Assembly: GCA_030153045.1 (NCBI GenBank)
Contig: JASLID010000017.1
Location: forward strand, 1-27,258
DNA length: 27,258 bases
DNA from: Flavobacterium sp.
GTDB taxonomy: Bacteria; Bacteroidota; Bacteroidia; Flavobacteriales; Flavobacteriaceae
Direction of reading: 5' to 3'
Within the stretch, counting starts at the first letter, position 1; each line of letters begins with the position of its first letter. The notes under the pieces were generated by a model that saw only the letters and a program-made list of their open reading frames with translations, had not been told where the DNA came from and made no database searches. The position numbers and the translations under genes are program-made. Shown piece by piece: positions 23,643-27,258 of the stretch.

Positions 23643-24735
23643 TACGAAGTAAGTAAAAGGCTAAAATTCCGAAAATAATATTAGGTATCCAAACTCCAAT
23701 TATTGGAGGAAAAGTAGATTTTTCGGCAATGGTTCCAAAAATTTTATCTAAAAACACATAACTAAAAGCGACTGCAATTCCTATCGCTAAGTTAATTCCC
23801 ATTCCGCCTCGACGTTTCATAGAAGAAACCGCCACAGCAATAATGGTTAGTATAAATGCCGAAATTGGAATACTGTACTTTTTATATTTAACAACTAAAT
23901 ATCGGTTAATATTTGATGAACCTCTTTTTTGTTCCTTTTCAATAAACCTGTTCAGTTCGGTCATGTTTAGCGTTTCAGCAATGTAGATTACAGGAGTTAA
24001 ATCGTCTAGTTCAAATTTAAACTTCACTTTCTTATTATCCTCTTTTTCTATTTTATCATTTAATTCCCCAACTGTACGTTTGTTGTAATTTATTAAAGTA
24101 TACAAACTGTCTTTTGGGTTATATATTATTGAACTAGCCGTTATTTTATGTACCAGTTTTTCTTTGTCGAACTTTTCAAGCACGAAATTGTATCCTGTTT
24201 TAGCTTCTTGGTTAAAATTACTAACGTAAATAAACTCCGAATCACTAATTTGTCTATACACATCACTTGTTTCTCGCATTTCATTTCGACCACCTCCTAT
24301 GAGATACATATACCTGAAGTTTTTAAATCCTTCACTGGCTTTGGGTACTAAAAAGAACCCCATTAATAAGGCAAAAATCGAAACAATAGTAGCGCCTATG
24401 ATATAAGGACGCAAAAATCGGCTAAACGAAATTCCGGAGCTTAAAATAGCCACAATTTCGGTATTATTAGCCAGTTTTGAAGTAAACCAAATAATAGAAA
24501 GGAATAGAAATATAGGAAACAATAAATTGGCAAAATAAACTATGAAATCAAGATAATAATCGGCTACTTTGGCAAAAGGAACCTTATTCTCTAGAATTTT
24601 ATTGATTTTTTCCGATACATCGACAGTAATACCAATAGGAATAAACAAAAGTAACATTACTGAAAAAGTCATTAAATACCTTTTCAGAATGTATTTATCT
24701 ATGATAGTTAATTTTGAAAATAATTGTTTAAACAT
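23629..24735 (-). CDS. LptF/LptG (YjgP/YjgQ) family LPS-export permease
   Basis: Inner-membrane permease of 368 residues in the family that, with the LptB ATPase, lifts lipopolysaccharide toward the Lpt bridge. Three N-terminal membrane helices (about 18-40, 62-85, 106-130) precede a periplasmic beta-rich domain (about 135-285). Three C-terminal helices follow (from about 287), ending FGILAFYLLRNAKR. KRRGGMGINLAIGIAVAFSY is characteristic of the last part. I chose ATG at 24735, which overlaps the tgt stop in TAATG; an upstream start would lie inside tgt and add a charged tail. Whether it is the F or the G subunit cannot be decided, because the partner is not in the window. Confidence 0.92.
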   Translation of the reverse strand: MFKQLFSKLTIIDKYILKRYLMTFSVMLLLFIPIGITVDVSEKINKILENKVPFAKVADYYLDFIVYFANLLFPIFLFLSIIWFTSKLANNTEIVAILSSGISFSRFLRPYIIGATIVSIFALLMGFFLVPKASEGFKNFRYMYLIGGGRNEMRETSDVYRQISDSEFIYVSNFNQEAKTGYNFVLEKFDKEKLVHKITASSIIYNPKDSLYTLINYNKRTVGELNDKIEKEDNKKVKFKFELDDLTPVIYIAETLNMTELNRFIEKEQKRGSSNINRYLVVKYKKYSIPISAFILTIIAVAVSSMKRRGGMGINLAIGIAVAFSYVFLDKIFGTIAEKSTFPPIIGVWIPNIIFGILAFYLLRNAKR

Positions 24736-25865
24736 TATAAACGTTGGCTCATTTGTTTGACCATTTTTTCTTTCCACTCACGGAAATCTCCCGCTAAGAT
24801 ATGTTTTCTTGCTTCACGAACCAACCACATATAAAATCCAAGATTATGAATCGTTGCAATTTGCTTTCCTAAATACTCATTGGCAGCAAATAAATGTCGT
24901 AAATATGCTTTAGTATATTCTGTATCAACAAAAGTGTGTCCCATTTCATCTACTGGTGAAAAATCGGCTTCCCATTTTTTGTTTTTAATATTGATCGTTC
25001 CGTGTGCTGTAAACAACATTCCGTTACGAGCATTACGAGTTGGCATCACACAATCGAACATATCAATACCCAAAGCAATATTCTCTAAAATATTAATTGG
25101 GGTTCCAACACCCATTAAATAACGAGGTTTGTCTTCTGGAAGAATCGCTGTTACTACTTCGGTCATCGCATACATTTCTTCCGCTGGCTCTCCTACTGAT
25201 AAACCACCAATAGCATTTCCTACTGCACCTGCATTAGCAATATATTCGGCCGATTGCATTCTCAAATCTTTATAAGTACTTCCTTGAACGATTGGAAAAA
25301 AAGCTTGATCATAACCATATTTTACCGGCACTTTTTCCAAATGATTGATACAACGGTCTAACCAACGGTGTGTCATGTGCATGGAACGTTGTGCATAACG
25401 ATAATCACAAGGGTAAGGGGTACATTCGTCAAAAGCCATGATAATATCGGCACCAATAGTACGCTGAATTTCCATCACATTTTCAGGTGTGAAAAAATGA
25501 TATGAACCATCGATATGCGATTTAAACTTTACGCCTTCTTCTTTTATTTTTCTGTTTGCAGATAAGGAGTAGACTTGATAACCACCTGAATCAGTCAAAA
25601 TATTTCTATCCCAATTCATAAATTTATGTAAACCACCTGCTTTTTCAAGAATTTCGGTTTGTGGACGTAAGTATAAATGGTAGGTATTACCAAGAATAAT
25701 ATCTGGATTAATTTCTTCCTTTAATTCGCGTTGGTGTACTCCTTTTACCGAAGCTACAGTTCCTACAGGCATAAAAATAGGAGTTTCAATAACTCCATGA
25801 TCTGTAGTAATACTTCCGGCTCTTGCTTTAGTCTGTGGGTCTTTTGCTAATAAATCAAACTTCAT
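24735..25865 (-). CDS. tgt: Queuine tRNA-ribosyltransferase (TGT) lacking the zinc cysteines
   Basis: Exchanges guanine 34 for preQ1 in tRNAs with GUN anticodons, on the way to queuosine; 376 residues. The TIM-barrel fold is complete. The general acid/base Asp92 is in ILTDSGGYQVYSL, GNAIGGLSVGE binds substrate, and nucleophile Asp271 is in FDCVMPTRNARNGM. The usual C-terminal zinc site (CxCxxC plus His) is not conserved. The matching region 300-325 reads ADFSPVDEMGHTFVDTEYTK and has no Cys, while His340 in ATIHNLGFY remains. I recall Bacteroidota TGTs sharing this trait but cannot check. It is first in an operon with the LptF/LptG-type and EamA genes. Confidence 0.96.
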   Translation of the reverse strand: MKFDLLAKDPQTKARAGSITTDHGVIETPIFMPVGTVASVKGVHQRELKEEINPDIILGNTYHLYLRPQTEILEKAGGLHKFMNWDRNILTDSGGYQVYSLSANRKIKEEGVKFKSHIDGSYHFFTPENVMEIQRTIGADIIMAFDECTPYPCDYRYAQRSMHMTHRWLDRCINHLEKVPVKYGYDQAFFPIVQGSTYKDLRMQSAEYIANAGAVGNAIGGLSVGEPAEEMYAMTEVVTAILPEDKPRYLMGVGTPINILENIALGIDMFDCVMPTRNARNGMLFTAHGTINIKNKKWEADFSPVDEMGHTFVDTEYTKAYLRHLFAANEYLGKQIATIHNLGFYMWLVREARKHILAGDFREWKEKMVKQMSQRL

Positions 25866-25895
25866 ATGTGGCTCTCTTCCTTATAATTTGAACGG

Positions 25896-25903
25896 CAAAG
25901 ATA
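25896..25903 (-). promoter_or_regulatory. tgt -7 element
   Basis: The minus strand reads TATCTTTG, matching TAnnTTTG, about 30 bp upstream of the tgt ATG. The -33 position is occupied by the heptamer array at 25907-25934 and shows no TTG. Confidence 0.6.
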
Positions 25904-25906
25904 ATT

Positions 25907-25934
25907 GATTTTAGATTTTAGATTTTAGATTTTA
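25907..25934. repeat. Heptamer array (d): GATTTTA x4
   Basis: Four exact tandem copies of GATTTTA (minus strand TAAAATC) stand directly upstream of the tgt -7 element, followed by GATATA. The period (7 bp) and copy number (four) equal those of the arrays around rpmI. Confidence 0.9.
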
Positions 25935-25982
25935 GATATATTTAGTATTTAAAAGGATATTTGATAAGTTCTAATCATTTCA

Positions 25983-26014
25983 TTTGCCTAAAGATAAAAT
26001 TAGAAGTAATTTTG
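25983..26014 (+). promoter_or_regulatory. Transketolase operon promoter (TTTG-N20-TAATTTTG)
   Basis: TTTG at 25983-25986 and TAATTTTG at 26007-26014 are 20 bp apart, the same geometry as the thrS promoter. The ATG at 26042 lies about 27 bp downstream. Confidence 0.75.
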
Positions 26015-26041
26015 AGCGCAAATAATTTATACCTAATTAAA

Positions 26042-26890
26042 ATGTCTGACATTCAACAACTAACAAAATTTACAACGCAAGTAAGGAGAGACATTCTCCG
26101 CATGGTTCATGCCGTAAATTCAGGTCACCCAGGAGGTTCTCTAGGGTGTGCAGAATTTTTTACAGTACTATACCAACATTTAATGATCAGAAAACCTGGT
26201 TTCGATATGAATGGTGTTGGAGAAGACCTTTTCTTCTTGTCTAACGGTCATATTTCGCCTGTTTTTTATTCGGTTTTAGCAAGAAGCGGTTATTTTCCAG
26301 TAAAAGAATTAGCTACTTTCAGAAAGTTAAACACACGTTTGCAAGGTCACCCTACAACTCACGAAGGATTGCCTGGAGTACGAATTGCTTCTGGTTCATT
26401 AGGTCAAGGTCTATCTGTAGCTATTGGAGCTGCTCAGGCAAAAAAATTAAATAAAGACAATCATTTAGTTTATGCACTTTGTGGTGATGGCGAATTACAA
26501 GAAGGTCAAAACTGGGAAGCTATCATGTATGCTTCAGCAAAAAGAGTAGACAACCTAATTGCAACTGTCGACTTGAACGGAAAGCAAATTGACGGAACTA
26601 CTGACGAAGTACTTCATATGGGAAGTGTAAAAGCTAAATTTGAAGCTTTTGACTGGGACGTTGTTGAAATTAAAGAAGGGAATAATATCGCAGCAATCAT
26701 CGCTGGTATGAATCACGCTAAATCACTTTCAGGAAAAGGCAAACCGGTTTGTGTTTTATTACATACTGAAATGGGACATGGTGTAGATTTCATGATGCAT
26801 ACACATGCTTGGCATGGAAAAGCACCTAACGATGAACAATTAGAAAAAGCATTAGTACAAAACCATTTAGAAGACGAAATCGATTACTAG
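26042..26890 (+). CDS. Transketolase, N-terminal subunit
   Basis: Thiamine-diphosphate-binding half of a transketolase split into two genes, part of the non-oxidative pentose phosphate pathway; 282 residues. Seen are VNSGHPGGSLGCAEFF (about 24-39), GHISPVFYSVLARSG, RIASGSLGQGLSVAIGAA and the ThDP/Mg motif GDGELQEGQNWEA, closing with VDLNGKQIDG. I chose ATG 26042 (MSDIQQLTKFTTQVRRDIL) over an upstream in-frame start, because the promoter -7 element lies between the two. It is followed after 3 bp by the C-terminal subunit gene, and the two should form one enzyme. Confidence 0.94.
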   Translation: MSDIQQLTKFTTQVRRDILRMVHAVNSGHPGGSLGCAEFFTVLYQHLMIRKPGFDMNGVGEDLFFLSNGHISPVFYSVLARSGYFPVKELATFRKLNTRLQGHPTTHEGLPGVRIASGSLGQGLSVAIGAAQAKKLNKDNHLVYALCGDGELQEGQNWEAIMYASAKRVDNLIATVDLNGKQIDGTTDEVLHMGSVKAKFEAFDWDVVEIKEGNNIAAIIAGMNHAKSLSGKGKPVCVLLHTEMGHGVDFMMHTHAWHGKAPNDEQLEKALVQNHLEDEIDY

Positions 26891-26893
26891 AAT

Positions 26894-27258
26894 ATGAAAA
26901 AATATACAAATCAAGGAAGTAAAGATACTCGTTCTGGTTTTGGAGCGGGAATGACTGAATTAGGTCAAAAGAATGAAAATGTAGTGGCACTTTGTGCTGA
27001 TTTAATTGGGTCTTTAAAATTTGATGACTTCAAAAAAAATCACCCAGAGCGTTTCTTCCAAATTGGAATTGCAGAAGCTAATATGATTGGAATTGCTGCC
27101 GGATTAACTATTGGTGGTAAAATTCCATTTACAGGAACTTTCGCCAACTTCTCTACTGGAAGAGTGTACGACCAAATTCGTCAATCTGTTGCTTATTCAG
27201 ATAAAAATGTAAAAATTTGTGCTTCTCACGCAGGTTTAACTTTAGGAGAAGATGGTGC
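26894..27258 (+). CDS. Transketolase, C-terminal subunit (partial, runs off the window)
   Basis: The frame opens at ATG 26894 with MKKYTNQGSKDTRSGFGAGM and stays open to the last base, so only about 121 residues are visible. It shows the pyrimidine-binding (PYR) domain of transketolases: VVALCADLIGSLKF, FFQIGIAEANMIGIAAGL (with the catalytic Glu expected in GIAEAN), FTGTFANFSTGRVYDQIRQS and CASHAGLTLGEDG. The 3-bp gap to the N-terminal subunit gene shows a tight operon. The C-terminal domain lies beyond the window. Confidence 0.93.
   Translation, partial: MKKYTNQGSKDTRSGFGAGMTELGQKNENVVALCADLIGSLKFDDFKKNHPERFFQIGIAEANMIGIAAGLTIGGKIPFTGTFANFSTGRVYDQIRQSVAYSDKNVKICASHAGLTLGEDG

Noticed and set aside
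24736..24777. Longer N terminus of the LptF/LptG-type permease
   Set aside because: The extra 14 residues are charged, lie within tgt and precede a normal family start at ATG 24735, which overlaps the tgt stop as TAATG.
25961..26041. Longer N terminus of the transketolase N subunit
   Set aside because: The stretch contains the promoter elements (25983-26014), and the family N terminus starts at ATG 26042.

Overview
The window reads as a chromosomal segment of a Bacteroidota bacterium, most likely a Flavobacterium or close relative. The evidence is AT-rich DNA, promoters of the TAnnTTTG type with little Shine-Dalgarno signal, a type IX secretion (T9SS) C-terminal sorting domain, a transketolase split into two genes, and protein sequences that resemble Flavobacteriaceae throughout. 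I see no insertion sequence, prophage, CRISPR array or tRNA. Everything about function is read from sequence and family knowledge; no database search was run.

Layout. Bases 1-633 are non-coding. They hold a probable leftward promoter at the edge (perhaps for an rRNA or tRNA operon outside the window), a GC-rich repeat-like block, and the thrS promoter. Bases 634-4042 are the classic translation operon thrS-infC-rpmI-rplT, ending in a strong terminator; infC has no ATG/GTG/TTG start that would keep the whole protein. A large exported M16 zinc peptidase follows (4136-7054). Bases 7129-11775 form a cyanophycin module: cphB (cyanophycinase) and an isoaspartyl peptidase run leftward as an overlapping pair, and cphA (cyanophycin synthetase) runs rightward from a shared 307-bp divergent region. 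An exported S9/DPP-IV-type peptidase lies just downstream.

Bases 14142-16168 are a small rightward operon: a GlxA-like AraC regulator, a DUF1579-like protein and a DinB-family protein. Leftward, 16185-18386 encode a glutaminase and, upstream of it, an exported protein of unknown function. The divergent gene at 18436-19914 encodes a T9SS-secreted protein. It converges on dnaB across a perfect 26-bp inverted repeat, and accA lies upstream of dnaB. The overlapping leftward operon tgt - LptF/LptG-type permease - EamA transporter follows. The window ends in the two transketolase subunit genes, the second cut by the edge.

How the genes work together. The best defined system is cyanophycin storage. 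CphA makes multi-L-arginyl-poly-L-aspartate, CphB cuts it to beta-Asp-Arg dipeptides, and the isoaspartyl peptidase releases Asp and Arg. None of the three has a signal peptide, so this looks like an internal nitrogen, carbon and energy reserve. Glutaminase and the exported peptidases nearby fit a peptide- and amino-acid-based lifestyle, but a functional link is only inferred. A second pattern is a set of four intergenic arrays built on a 7-bp period, three around rpmI and one upstream of tgt.
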